Positions 11,994 through 23,405 of a stretch of DNA of 64,000 nt are shown here, piece by piece. The notes beneath the pieces are model-generated. The model ran no database searches. It saw only the letters and a program-made list of their open reading frames with translations, and was not told the DNA's origin. The translations under genes and the position numbers were made by a program. Numbering within the stretch: position 1 is the stretch's first letter; every line of letters begins with the position of its first letter. This DNA is from Xestospongia muta (lineage: Eukaryota; Porifera; Demospongiae; Haplosclerida; Petrosiidae), in contig OY848921.1 in assembly GCA_963693285.1 (NCBI GenBank), positions 7,453,229-7,517,228 on the forward strand, in the 5' to 3' direction.

Positions 11994-12850
11994 AATCATC
12001 TCCAAAGGAATTAAGAAAAAAACACAAGAAATGGAATTAAATTAACTTATTATTTTTAAATACACAAATTATTGATTTTTCTAGTATGTATTATACTATT
12101 CTGTAAGTCAGTGAAATGTATAACTACATATTACTAATTTGATTAAAAAGAAAATGAGCTAGTACTGATTAGTCTATTAATATTCTAATAAAATAATTAT
12201 TATTGTTGTATTCACTAGTGTTGTAATTGCAAGTGTGTAAACAGTTAAACACAAACTAAAATAGCAATCATGTGGCAATAACCTTGAAAGCGAAGTTATT
12301 AATAAAAAATAACAAGGATTACTTACATATTTAGCATGTAGTAAATTTATTATCTTCTTTGGTTTATTGATTTATAATAACAATAACTAAAAACCTATTA
12401 CTAAAACTAAAACTAAAATTCTTGGAGTTTTTGTAAACACTTAATAACTAAAACAATAATTATTACAAATGCTTTGCAATAACAATAACTAAAATACAAA
12501 TCCATTACTATTACAACAGTAGTATTCACATGATGGCACTCAATGATGTGAATAGTATTATTCAGATCACAGTTCCTTAACATGAATAAACAAATGTTTT
12601 TATTTCTATAAATTTTTATTTATGGTCACATATGTCATAATATAACAGTAATTGATGACTTTCTTAAGTATACACAGTGGGTGTTCAATAATTGATGTTT
12701 ACTTTCAAAATGACAAATATAAACATTATATATCATTATCTATTATATAATGTTTATACAATTTTGTTTATACATGTATACAGTCAGTCACTGCTTTAGA
12801 GAGTTTGCTGGTGAAGTGTACAAGTAACATCTTTGGACAAACAGCTCATC
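11994..12850. other. Intergenic region between D and E
   Basis: AT-rich, with several AATAAA-like strings after gene D and a short array of ACTAAAACTAAA-type repeats near 12385-12420. Bases about 12672-12850 form an upstream module shared with about 17940-18110 and 33250-33437, directly before MIS-type first exons. No gene is seen. Confidence 0.55.
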
Positions 12851-14356
12851 ATGATCTCCAGTCTCTTTCGATTATAATTATAAGTTATATATGCTTCCCA
12901 GTTTTAAAGATTCTCACTACTAGCACTTGCAAGTCGAAACAGCTACATTTGTAATTCTAATAAAGTGGGAGCCCTCAAATATCAAAACTCAAAGAGTCAT
13001 ATTCTACAAATCTGTACAGAACTCAATGAAATACATTTGTGCTAAGCCTAACTCTGTCTTTTGGAGTGAAAATGAAGCTAGAGTGGCTTGTTATGAAATG
13101 GGGATGTCATGGGAAGAAGGATCAGGTAATACTAATTGAAATTGTTATCTTACTTTCTACTTTGACATAGAATTGAGAATTACTGTCTCTAATTCATTGA
13201 ACACTTATCACAAAACCTTTTCCTGTTTAGGTATAGAAGAAGAACTTATAAATTGTTTAGCTAATGATTATTATGACTGCTACTATGGTCCATACTATTG
13301 TGCAACAGTTCACTGTTTACCAGGTATATTATATTATAAATTATTATTATTATTCTTTATAATTATAATGTGATTAACATCATATGGAGAGAGTGACCAG
13401 TTTGGCAAAATATCACTATTACTAATGAAACAAGTGAGTAACTGTACTGTATATAATTATGTAATATACATAGCAAAAACACTGAGAAATAATTTTTTTC
13501 CTTAAAGGTAACATGTGTTATTGTATATGTGTGCACATGTATGTATGTATATGTATATACATGTGTGTGTGTGTGTGTGTGTATATCAATTGTTATTGTG
13601 ACAACTGTCATTCACTGTTAGAATAACTCAGTTTACTAATCAAACAAATGAGTATACAGTACATGAGTATACACTGCTTTTTGTCCCAAATGATTGTTTA
13701 TTTTATTTGTTAACACAGATATGAACAACTCAAATATCACCACTATCATAGTATCCATTGTCACCATGGCAACTTCTGGTACTCCTGCTACCACATTTCA
13801 ATCCTGTGCTCCATGTACGCTTAATTCAACATGTATACAAACATCTCCTCCTATTGTAAGTGGTAGTACATCTACAAGTGGTGCTTCATGGGTTGGTGAT
13901 GTACTTGTGGGTGTGGTTGTGGTGTTCTTGTGATGATCGTAGTGTGGGTGATAGTCACAGTTGTTAGCAAGATGTTAATAATTGATAGAAAAAAAACAAA
14001 GAAACGTTTGTATGAACATTATCATTGAATGTTTGTCAGTTATATTTTTAGATCTCATGATGTTGAGCACCAACTAAGCATGGGAGTCCTTGATAATCCA
14101 TCATATGAGCAAAACATCATACAAAGTACACAATCCAATGGTAACACTCAAGGCACAGATCTTCCTGAGGACCAGTACTCAATTCCTGTTAATATAAAGT
14201 CAAAAGCATTGACTAGTAATTCACAAGTCAATGATACCAGTAGTGGTGTTCCTTCTTTTATTTATTAAGATGATATTCAAATAAAAGGGATTTACTCATT
14301 AGCTAATGGTGAACAAGTTGGAAAAAGTCTGTATAATCATCTCCAAAGTTATTGAG
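12851..14356 (+). pseudogene. Pseudogene E: SRCR1-TM-tail copy lacking SRCR2 and most of FN3
   Basis: The first exon at 12851 (MISSLFRL) runs into TAA. SRCR1 first half (about 12923-13124) has a one-base loss near 13028, upstream of YICAKPNS. SRCR1 second half (about 13170-13321) is open and keeps FSCLGIEEEL, CYYG and CATVHC. SRCR2 and nearly all of FN3 are gone; only about 60 bases of the FN3 end remain (13378-13434), themselves frameshifted. The TM exon (about 13721-14010) lost one base in the VVSGV stretch, giving TGA. The tail exon (about 14052-14350) keeps DNPSYEQ but has TAA at 14266-14268 in place of the glutamine of FIYQD. Multiple independent lesions make this a clear pseudogene. Confidence 0.9.
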
Positions 14357-15272
14357 AAGAAAAAACAAAAAATGGAATTAAATTAACACAATACTTTTAA
14401 ATACACAAATTACTGATTTTTTTTGTATGTATTGTGCTATTCATACGTACATTTTTAATAACTTTAGGCATCCCTATGGGCATACACAATATGTGCCTTC
14501 CTCCATCTCAATCTCATGCAGATATTCCTATTCCAATATGTCATGTTCATATCATACACATCAATATCTATTTGATAAAGTCTACAATATCATATGTGCA
14601 TTAATATAATATAGAAAACTACTTATGGCCTTGAATCAACTGCGTTTGTTGACTGATTATCCCACATGTACACAATAGTAGTTGATTTTATGTATTATGT
14701 ATATGTATTTATATTTATGTATTCATATACCTAAACTCATACATGTATATATGTGAAGTTAGCATGTTATGATTTACTTTTTAATGCTCCTTATTTGTTA
14801 AATAACTTGAGATTACCAAATAATGCTTGATTTATTAAATAACGTATGACTTACTAATAAAGCATGATTTATTCAAAAATTAAGAAGTAAATCAAGAGTT
14901 ATTTAATAAATCATAACCTATTAATATATCATGATAATTTTCCAATTTTGATACAAACGGGTCCCCATACCCTTCATCAAAATCTCATGCATATATTCTT
15001 ATTTCGATATGTTAACATCATACACATCAATATCCAATTGATAAAGTCTACAACATTATATGTGTATTTATATAACAAATTGAAGACTACTTATGGCTTT
15101 GAATCAACTGAGTTTGTTGACTGATTATCCCATATGTACGCAAAGGGAGTAATTGGTTTGTGTAGTCATCCTACATGTAAATGTATATATGTGACTACAT
15201 TATATACTGTGACTACAGTATATACTGTGAAGTTGATAAAGTATATAGAGATAGAAGTTAAAAGCAAAGATT
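14357..15272. other. Intergenic: two upstream-module copies and an inverted repeat
   Basis: Upstream-module copies lie at about 14465-14690 and 14978-15160; the second leads into gene F's first exon. Between them is an imperfect palindromic stretch (14760-14935) with a perfect 16-base inverted pair, TGATTTATTAAATAAC at 14828-14843 and its complement at 14898-14913. It is possibly a small MITE inserted into a module and splitting a tandem pair. No gene is seen. Confidence 0.5.
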
Positions 15273-17215
15273 ATGATGTTTCTCTGTCTACTAATTTATC
15301 TGCTCCCAGAAGGTAGTGATTGCAATTACTTTGCAGTTATATTTATTCATGTAATATTGTATAAACTTAGTGCTAGCAACCAGTTGCTCTAATAATGGAG
15401 ATCTTAGATTCAGTCCATTAAACAGTCGTATACTACAGATCTGTACTAAAGATAAATGGACTGATATTTGTGCTAAACCAGGTTCTAATCAATGGGGTGA
15501 AAATGAAGCTAGAGTGGCTTGTTATCAAATGGGAATGGTATGGAAAGAAGGATCAGGTATTAACTGTTTCATATAAAAGGAATTTTTATTATACTTTATA
15601 TAGAATTGAATATTACAGGATCTTCATATGGCAAGTATTTAGTGTCATTTGAAAATTTTTCTTGCATTGGTATAGAAGAGAAACTCATAGAATGCTCAAC
15701 AATCTCTGCTAGTTATGGTTATGACTGTGTCTATGAGTTCGGGAAATATAGCTATGCAACCATAGACTGCAATATCCCAGGTATATATATACTATACCAA
15801 TAATATTTAATACTAAGATTTATAGATACTTGTAAGTTTGGAAGTCTCTCATTAGAAGGTAATACTTTAAGGATCTGTGTATTTGGTCAATGGCACACAC
15901 TCTGTGCTAATACTTGGACATTGGCTCAGGCAAAAGTAGCTTGTAAACAACTGGGAAGAAATCCAATTGGTATCATTATTATAAGCATAATTGTAATTAT
16001 TATTTGACAATTATTAGGAGCTAGAAACATATCTGTTTCTAGTAATGATTCCATTTCAGTACATAATGCTTATTTCAAATGCAATGGAACAGAACAAAAT
16101 CTGAAATATTGCCCAGTGAGGCAGTGGTCTGATTGTTATATGAATTTATCAGTAGCAGGACTTATTTGTGGAGGTACATTCTAAGTGCCCAGTAACTTTT
16201 AAATTCACTATTACAGAGAACCCTTCCATAAATTTAATGGTTCAATCTGTGGACACATCATCAGTAAACATACTTTTGGACTATAATATGACAGATGACA
16301 CAGTATATTTTAATGTTTACTGTACTACATTGAAACAGCAACAACAACACCAGCAAGGGAGTTATTGTTATTCTAAGACAGTATTATATAATGGAGACAG
16401 TACTATTAATACATCTATTACTGGTCTATTACCTAATACTACGCACACATGTTGTGTATTAGCAGTAACATCATATGGAGAGGGTGAAGAAGTATGTCAA
16501 AATATCACTACTACTAATGATAATGTAACAAGTGAGTGTACTGATTTTTATATGCTGTTCTGTCTCCTCCTGTTATGATCATATTTTACACAGATATAAC
16601 CTATTCTGATATTACTAACACAATAGTATCAACTGTTCTCATAAAAACTGTTACTCGTGTTATAATATCTCAGTCTTGTACTCTCAATTCAATATGTATT
16701 CAAACACCTCCTATTGTGAGTAGTGATATATTTACTAGTGGTGCTCCATGGGCAGCTGGTGGTATAATGGTGGGTGTGGTGAGTGGTGTTTTTATTATGG
16801 TGATAATATGGGGATTAATAGCAGTGATTAACAAAAATAGAAGAAAAATCAATATGAAAAGAATTGATAAAAGGTAATTTGTTTACAATTCTTATATTTA
16901 CTAGACACTTTCAGATCACATGATGAGTACCAACAAAACACGAGAGCCCTTGATAATCCCACATATGAACAAAACATCATTCACAGTACACAATCCAACA
17001 GTATGTATCAAGACACAGATCTTCCCAAGGACCAGTACTTAATTCCTGTTAATATAAAGTCAAAAACAATGACTAGTGATTTACAAGTCAATGATACCAG
17101 TGGTGATGTTCCTTCTTTTATTTATCAAGATGATCTTCAAATGGAAGGAGTATACTCATTAGCTGATGATCAGCAGACTGTAGAAGGTTTATATAATCAA
17201 CTCCAAAGAAATTGA
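15273..17215 (+). CDS. Gene F: intact SRCR-SRCR-FN3 receptor, NPxY tail
   Basis: Complete eight-exon model: 15273-15312, 15371-15556, 15619-15780, 15826-15969, 16018-16173, 16217-16531, 16594-16873, 16915-17215 (527 aa). All splice sites are GT-AG; introns are phase 1 except the last (phase 2). Signal peptide MMFLCLLIYLLP. SRCR1 about residues 18-129; SRCR2 about 130-229 (CKFGSLSLEG, FGQWHTLCANTW, VACKQLG); FN3 about 230-334 with a Gln/His-rich insertion in the strand C region. Thr/Ser stalk about 335-385; TM about 390-412 (GGIMVGVVSGVFIMVIIW); then a basic segment. The tail has LDNPTYEQ (NPxY), GVYSLAD and a C-terminal GLYNQLQRN (YxxL). It is the intact relative from which A, A2 and C derive. 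A surface receptor is the safest call; ligand unknown. Confidence 0.88.
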
Positions 17216-17394
17216 GAAGGAGACATCAACAAAATTCTGTCAGAAATCTTGATTTTTATTATGTTTTACAATTTTATTATTATAGATAATTATGTATTGA
17301 GGTGGTTTTTTAAATTAGATTTTCAAGCATATAATGTTTAACTTTAACTATTACAAGCCGTTGTATGGATGAATAGATGAATGGAAGATGTACC

Positions 17395-17424
17395 TATGAA
17401 TAGATGGATGGATGGATGGATGGA
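17395..17424. repeat. (GATG)n microsatellite
   Basis: Several perfect GATG units inside a wider degenerate GATGAATA-type tract; similar short tracts lie downstream of G (about 23168) and L (about 36550). Confidence 0.8.
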
Positions 17425-17694
17425 TGAATAGATGAATGGAGGATGTATCTATGAATGAACGGATAATGATCTATGTTATAACTTATTTGTTATAATGACT
17501 AACACATCACTACTACATTCTTGATAATTTGGTGCTGGATAAGTGTCTAAACATCTGATTATAATTTTATCAAATAAATGCCTGATAGTTTTATAGGCAT
17601 GGTAAAGGTCATTTATACAAATATCTAAAACTTACTGTAAATCAGGAAGAGGTGTGATATCAAAGTATGGGTTTGGTCAATTTACATGGTGGGT

Positions 17695-17863
17695 CTTGGT
17701 GTAACTTGACTATAATGACATCATAATGAAATGATACAAGTGATGTCATCATATGTGATGACATCATCTAAACCGTAAACCAAACCTAACATTGTTAACT
17801 CTATGACACATAGTGATGTCATCATAGGACAAGTTGTTACATCATCAATCAAGTTACACCAAG
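17695..17863 (+). mobile_element. MITE family alpha, copy 1
   Basis: 169-bp element bounded by perfect 15-base inverted ends: CTTGGTGTAACTTGA at the left and its complement at the right. Its interior contains several near-palindromic TGATGTCATCA blocks and no coding capacity. Related copies are at 33862-34000 and, in opposite orientation, 38222-38392. Confidence 0.85.
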
Positions 17864-18112
17864 ACACACCCCAATTTCCATAATAACTAAGGAATGAGGC
17901 ACATATGATGAATGGATGACTTTGTTATCTTAAAAATACACAGTAGGTGTTCAGTAATTGATGTTTATTTCAAACTGACTAATATAGACATTATATATCA
18001 TTATCTATATTATGTAATGTTTATAGAGTTTTGTTTATATATATTTAAATCAGTCACTACTTTAGGGAATTTGCTAGAGAAATTTGTAAATAACAAGACA
18101 AACAGCTCATCA

Positions 18113-18356
18113 TGATCTCCAGTTTTCCTTATACTACTGTGAAAAGGAGATAATCATAACATAACTGGATGCTTCTTAATTTTAAATATTCTTACTTTTA
18201 GTACTTGTAAACTACTACTATGATGATTCTTATAATAAGGCATGCTCAACTATAGATACTTAACAGTCATTTACTATAAATACAGGAGGCCAATGGAAAT
18301 ATATTTGCACTATAGCTAACATGTACACCTGTCCACTTAATTTCCTTATATGGTTT
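18113..18356 (+). pseudogene. Receptor remnant: signal exon and broken SRCR1 start
   Basis: ATGATCTCCAG begins an MIS-type first exon as in E, without a clean donor. About 18205-18320 is a degraded SRCR1 first half, recognisable by GGCCAATGGAAATATATTTG, which aligns with the conserved W-x-Y-I-C stretch. The fold-back element begins at 18357 and the only downstream receptor sequence is a tail fragment at 20773. The middle of this gene has therefore been lost or replaced. Confidence 0.65.
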
Positions 18357-18399
18357 ATTAACCTCGCTGTGCGTGGGCGCATAGCGAGGGTACTGTAGT

Positions 18400-18401
<2 letters not shown>

Positions 18402-18442
<41 letters not shown>
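18402..18442. repeat. (TG)n microsatellite in left fold-back arm
   Basis: Alternating TG run near the outer end of arm A. The matching (CA)n run in arm A' (20487-20542) is about 15 bases longer. Confidence 0.95.
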
Positions 18443-18444
<2 letters not shown>

Positions 18445-20484
18445 TGTTACCAGAGTTGTTTTTTTTGAACTGCTATAACTTGGCAACCGAAGCATTAGCA
18501 GCTACCAACGTTTAGCAACGAATAGAAAAGCATGTGGACTTTACAACAGTAGTGTCAAGAACATCGTCAAGGAAAACAGAAGCTTAAAACTCGCAAAAGA
18601 ATTTTCAGGCTGCAGAGGTCAAGTGCCGTTTCTCGAAAAGTAAAAAACTTAACGTGGAGATTTTTTAGTATGTTGTAAACAATCTCAGAGGAATACGGAT
18701 CAGCAAGACAGAAGGCCGTTGGTCGAAGTAATCGTTAGAAAAGTTCTGAAAAATGTTTTTTGGACTTGGAGCGAAGTAACGCATTCAGGAAACGTCTCCA
18801 AGCACTGAAAAGACTGCTACTAATAGATAATATATCGATTTATATTTGTACCACGGGACGTTTCCAAAGAAGGTTTCATCTTCAAGTTACAATAAATTTT
18901 GTATATGAAATATTGATAGATTTTTTCAGGCTGCAGAGGTCAAGTGCCGTTTCTCGAAAAGTAAAAAACTTAACGTGGAGATTTTTTAATATGTTGTAAA
19001 CAATCTCAGAGGAATACGGATCAGCAAGACAGAAGGCCGTTGGTCGAAGTAATCGTTAGAAAAGTTCTGAAAAATGTTTTGTGGACTTGGAGCGAAGTAA
19101 CGCATTCAGGAAACGTCTCCAAGCACTGAAAAGACTGCTACTAATAGATAATATATCGATTTATATTTGTACTACGGGACGTTTCCAAAGAAGGTTTCAT
19201 CTTCAAGTTACAATAAATTTTGTATATGAAATATTGATAGATTTTAAAGGGTCATGTAAAGACTCAGAGAAACTTTTCATCACGAAAGTAGCACTTAATC
19301 TTGCTTGGGAATTGAATGATACTATCACTTATTTAGTTACTGCTTCACAAACATGGCAAAGCTAGAAATCAAGCAACAATTAATGAAAGGCACTAAAGTG
19401 CCGAACCTCGCTGTAGTTTCTAAGTTATTTATAAATTCTATGCCAGCTTAGGCCCAGCTATGATGTTGTTATTGCAAGAAAATTTATTAACATTCCAAAA
19501 GGTGTGGTTATAAAATGGCAAGCTTTGTCATTCTGTATATGCTCATTAATTGTTGCTTGATTTCTAGCTTTGCCATGTTTGTGAAGCAGTAACTGAATAA
19601 GTGATAGTATCATTCAATTCTCAAGCAAGATTAAGTGCTACTTTCGTGATGAAAAGTTTCTCTGAGTCTTTACATGACCCTTTAAAATCTATCAATATTT
19701 CATATACAAAATTTATTGTAACTTGAAGATGAAACCTTCTTTGGAAACGTCCCGTGGTACAAATATAAATCGATATATTATCTATTAGTAGCAGTCTTTT
19801 CAGTGCTTGGAGACGTTTCCTGAATGTGTTACTTCGCTCCAAGTCCACAAAACATTTTTCAGAACTTTTCTAACGATTACTTCGACCAACGGCCTTCTGT
19901 CTTGCTGATCCGTATTCCTCTGAGATTGTTTACAACATATTAAAAAATCTCCACGTTAAGTTTTTTACTTTTCGAGAAACGGCACTTGACCTCTGCAGCC
20001 TGAAAAAATCTATCAATATTTCATATACAAAATTTATTGTAACTTGAAGATGAAACCTTCTTTGGAAACGTCCCGTGGTACAAATATAAATCGATATATT
20101 ATCTATTAGTAGCAGTCTTTTCAGTGCTTGGAGACGTTTCCTGAATGCGTTACTTCGCTCCAAGTCCACAAAACATTTTTCAGAACTTTTCTAACGATTA
20201 CTTCGACCAACGGCCTTCTGTCTTGCTGATCCGTATTCCTCTGAAATTGTTTACAACATACTAAAAAATCTCCACGTTAAGTTTTTTACTTTTCGAGAAA
20301 CGGCACTTGACCTCTGCAGCCTGAAAATTCTTTTGCGAGTTTTAAGCTTCTGTTTTCCTTGACGATGTTCTTGACACTACTGTTGTAAAGTCCACATGCT
20401 TTTCTATTCGTTGCTAAACGTTGGTAGCTGCTAATGCTTCGGTTGCCAAGTTATAGCAGTTCAAAAAAAACAACTCTGGTAACA

Positions 20485-20486
<2 letters not shown>

Positions 20487-20542
<56 letters not shown>
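20487..20542. repeat. (CA)n microsatellite in right fold-back arm
   Basis: Inverted counterpart of 18402-18442. Confidence 0.95.
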
Positions 20543-20547
<5 letters not shown>

Positions 20548-20759
20548 ACTACAGTACCCTCGCTATGCGCCCACGCACAGCGAGGTTAATGAGCATATAC
20601 AGAATGACAAAGCTTGCCATTTTATAACCACACCTTCTGGAATGTTAATAAATTTTCTTGCAATAACAACATCATAGCTGGGCCTAAGCTGGCATAGAAT
20701 TTATAAATAACTTAGAAACTACAGCGAGGTTCGGCACTTTAGTGCCTTTCATTTATACT

Positions 20760-20850
20760 TGCTTTCAGATCATAAGATCAAATCACAAACATGAAAATAT
20801 CCTTGGCAACCCTGCATATGAACATTGTAAAAGGAGCTGACCATAGTGAC
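20760..20850 (+). pseudogene. Receptor tail-exon remnant after the fold-back element
   Basis: TTTCAG followed by ATCATAAGATC and then LGNPAYEH-like codons resembles the 5' end of F-type tail exons (TTTCAG, RSHD..., LDNPTYEQ). It is probably the 3' end of the gene whose 5' end lies at 18113-18356. Confidence 0.55.
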
Positions 20851-21135
20851 TGTCATAGTCTGTCAAGACAATGACCTTCCTGACTACAGTGAATACAAAT
20901 AATTGTATGTGGCAATAAATGCACATGATATCAATAGTATTCCTTATGATATTCAATAACTGAATGACACTGTAATTAAGATACAATACATTATGAATTA
21001 TATAGTCTATGTCTATTTATGGTCATGAGCAAATCATTACATTTGTCAATTTTGCTTTCTCTCTGATGTTTTTTTGTTCTGAATTGGGTCAATGAAGCAC
21101 GGTACACAGCTAAATAAGCTAAAGACAAGCAAGTT

Positions 21136-22996
21136 ATGATCTTCTGCCTATTAATTTACCTTTTCCTACAGTTATCAGGAGGTGAATAATAATCAACATA
21201 AATAATTTTTACCAACACTTCTAGTAAACAGTTGTTCTGATGAGGGAGCCCTTAGGTATGAGTCCACACACAGTCATATATTACAGATCTACATTGGAGG
21301 TGAATGGAGTTACATTTGTGCTAAACTAGGCTCCAATCAATGGGGTGAAAATGAAGCTAGAGTGGCTTGTTATCAAATGGGAATGGTATGGAAAGAAGGA
21401 TCAGGTAATACTGTTTGATGAAATAGATTAACCTCTTGCACTGAAAATAGATTTAAATACTTGTCGTGTAATGTTTCAGTCCATACGTTATCAAAATATT
21501 TCTTGTTCCAGAATAGAAGAAGAGCTTATTAATTGTTCAACCATACCTATAGATCAGCAGAATTATTATTATTGCTATTAATATACACAGAATCATGGTT
21601 ACTTCTATTATGCAACAGTTAACTGTATCTTAGGTATATATATACATTCTTAACATCATAATAATATTATGAATTTCTTTAGCTAAACTATCCTCTAAAT
21701 CTGGAAATTCATCATTACAGAATAAAATCCTGAAGATCTGTGCATTTGGTCAATGGCACACAGTTTGTGGTAACACTTGGACACTAGCTCAGGCAAAAGT
21801 AGCTTGTAGACAACTGGGAAGAAATCCAATTGGTATCATTATTATATAATCATAATTGTGGTTATTATTTGAAAATTATTAAGAGCTATAAACAGATCTA
21901 TTTCTAGTAACAATTCTATTCCAATACTCAATGCTTACTTCAAATGCATTGGAACAGAAACCAATCTCAAATATTATCCAGTGAAGCAGTGGTCTGATTG
22001 TTATATGAAATTATCAGTAGCAGGACTTAATTGTGGAGGTATATTCTAAGTTCCCAGTAAATGTTAAATTCACCATTATAGAGAACCCTTCCATAACTTT
22101 AGTGGTTCAATCGCCAAGACACATCATCAGTAAACATACTTTTGAACTATAATATGACAGATGACACAGGTCATTTTAATGTTTACTGTACTACAGTAAA
22201 ACAACAACAAAGTACAAGATATTCTAAGACAGTATTATATAATGATAACAATACTGTTAATACATCTATTACTGGTCTATTACCTAATACTACATACACA
22301 TGTTGTGTATTAGCAGTATTATTGTATGGAGAGAGTGAACCAGTGTGTCAAAATATCACTACTACTAATGATAATATAACAAGTGAGTGTTTTTATGTAC
22401 TGTTCTTGTCTCCTCCAGTTATGATCATATTTTACACAGGTAATACCTGCTCTCATATTACTAATATAATAGGGTCAACATGTATTCAAACACCTCCTAT
22501 TATGAGTAATAATATGTTTACTAGTGGTGGTCCATGGGCAGCTGGCGGTATAATGGTGGGTGCGGTGAGTAGTGTTCTTGTGATGGTGATGATATGGGGA
22601 TTAGTAGCAATGATTAAGAAAAATAGAAAAAACTTCAATATGAAAAGAAATGATGAAAACTAATTTATTTACAATTCTTTTATTTTATTGAACACATTCA
22701 GATCACATGATGAGTACCAACTAAACATGGGAGTCCTTGATAATCCCACATATAAACAAAGCTTCATCCAATGTACACAATCCAACAGTACTTATCAAGG
22801 CACAGATCTTCCCGAGAATCAGTACTTAATTCCTGTTAATATAAAGTCAAAAGCAATGACTACTGATTTACAAGTTAATGATACTAGTGGTGGTGTTCCT
22901 TCTTTTATTTATCAAATTGATCTTCAAATAGAAGGAGTATATCATTAGCCAATAATCAACAGACTGGAAAATGTTTGTATAATCAACTACAAAGAA
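21136..22996 (+). pseudogene. Pseudogene G: near-complete eight-exon receptor with three frame lesions
   Basis: Exons: 21136-21181, 21225-21404, 21451-21633, 21683-21832, 21886-22038, about 22082-22382, about 22440-22662, about 22702-22948. Splice sites are intact. Lesions: TAA at 21579-21581 in SRCR1; one extra base near 22113-22118 at the start of FN3; and one base lost just before YSLA in the tail, giving TAG at 22946-22948. Conserved cysteines are also lost: LQIC reads LQIY in SRCR1, and KYCP reads KYYP in SRCR2. The stalk/TM exon is open and shortened, and the tail retains LDNPTYKQ. The pattern of few lesions and clean splice sites points to recent loss of function in an L/F-type gene. 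Confidence 0.85.
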
Positions 22997-23405
22997 ATTG
23001 AGGAGACAACAACAAAATTACTGTCAGAAAGCTCGATTTTTATTATGCCTTGTTATTTTGTTTATATACATACATACATATGTATATTGATGTGACTTTT
23101 GCAATTTAGATTTTAAAGCATATACTTATCACTTTAAGTATTATAGGGGGCTGCATAATAGATATGTAGGTGGATGGATGAATGGATGGTTGGACAAATA
23201 TATGACATGAGCACTAATTATTTGGTATAGAGATGAATGAGGACAGATGGATAGAAAAATTAATTTAAGAAAAGACTGTTTTCATAACAAGTCACATTTC
23301 TAAATGATACATAGTAATCTATGTTATAATTGATTGGTTTACATAGACTGATATATGACATATGATTGCCACATTCTTGAAATCCTATGTCAATCAGTCA
23401 ACAAG
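22997..23405. other. Intergenic between G and H
   Basis: AT-rich flank with a TACATA run near 23063 and a short GATG tract near 23168. It resembles the sequence between L and M (about 36400-36762), so the G-H and L-M gene pairs are probably copies of one ancestral pair. Confidence 0.6.

Larger units (their letters stand above)
17216..18112. other. Intergenic: GATG-rich tract, MITE and upstream module
   Basis: The 3' flank of gene F. It includes a degenerate (GATG)n/(GAAT) tract at about 17370-17460, a MITE at 17695-17863 and an upstream module at about 17940-18112 shared with E and K. No gene is seen. Confidence 0.6.
18357..20753. mobile_element. 2.4-kb fold-back element with A-B-A'-B' architecture
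   Basis: A long inverted repeat: arm A 18357-19386 is the reverse complement of arm A' 19543-20590 (about 1.03 and 1.05 kb). They are separated by segment B (19383-19548), which itself recurs inverted as B' outside the hairpin (20588-20753). The outer ends carry a GC-rich near-palindrome (CCTCGCT...AGCGAGG). B starts with GGCACTAAAGTGCC, a 6-base stem around AA. Each arm contains a 321-bp tandem duplication (left arm 18602-18922 and 18923-19243) and a dinucleotide array. No transposase frame is seen. The base composition is less AT-biased than the surroundings, and no other copy lies in the window. Candidate non-autonomous fold-back DNA transposon or nested insertion. Confidence 0.8.

Noticed and set aside
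17370..17460. Short regularly spaced repeats as a CRISPR array
   Set aside because: Degenerate GATG/GAAT microsatellite with no unique spacers, in animal-type DNA.
18760..20169. Four plus- and minus-strand open frames (MDLERSN...) of 75-94 codons
   Set aside because: They are the same short frame repeated by the arm inversion and the 321-bp duplication of the fold-back element. No known domain, and the frame ends differ between copies.
22142..22663. Single-exon 173-codon FN3-TM gene
   Set aside because: It is the FN3 and TM exons of G read through an intron; the matching splice sites in L and F show the intron is real.
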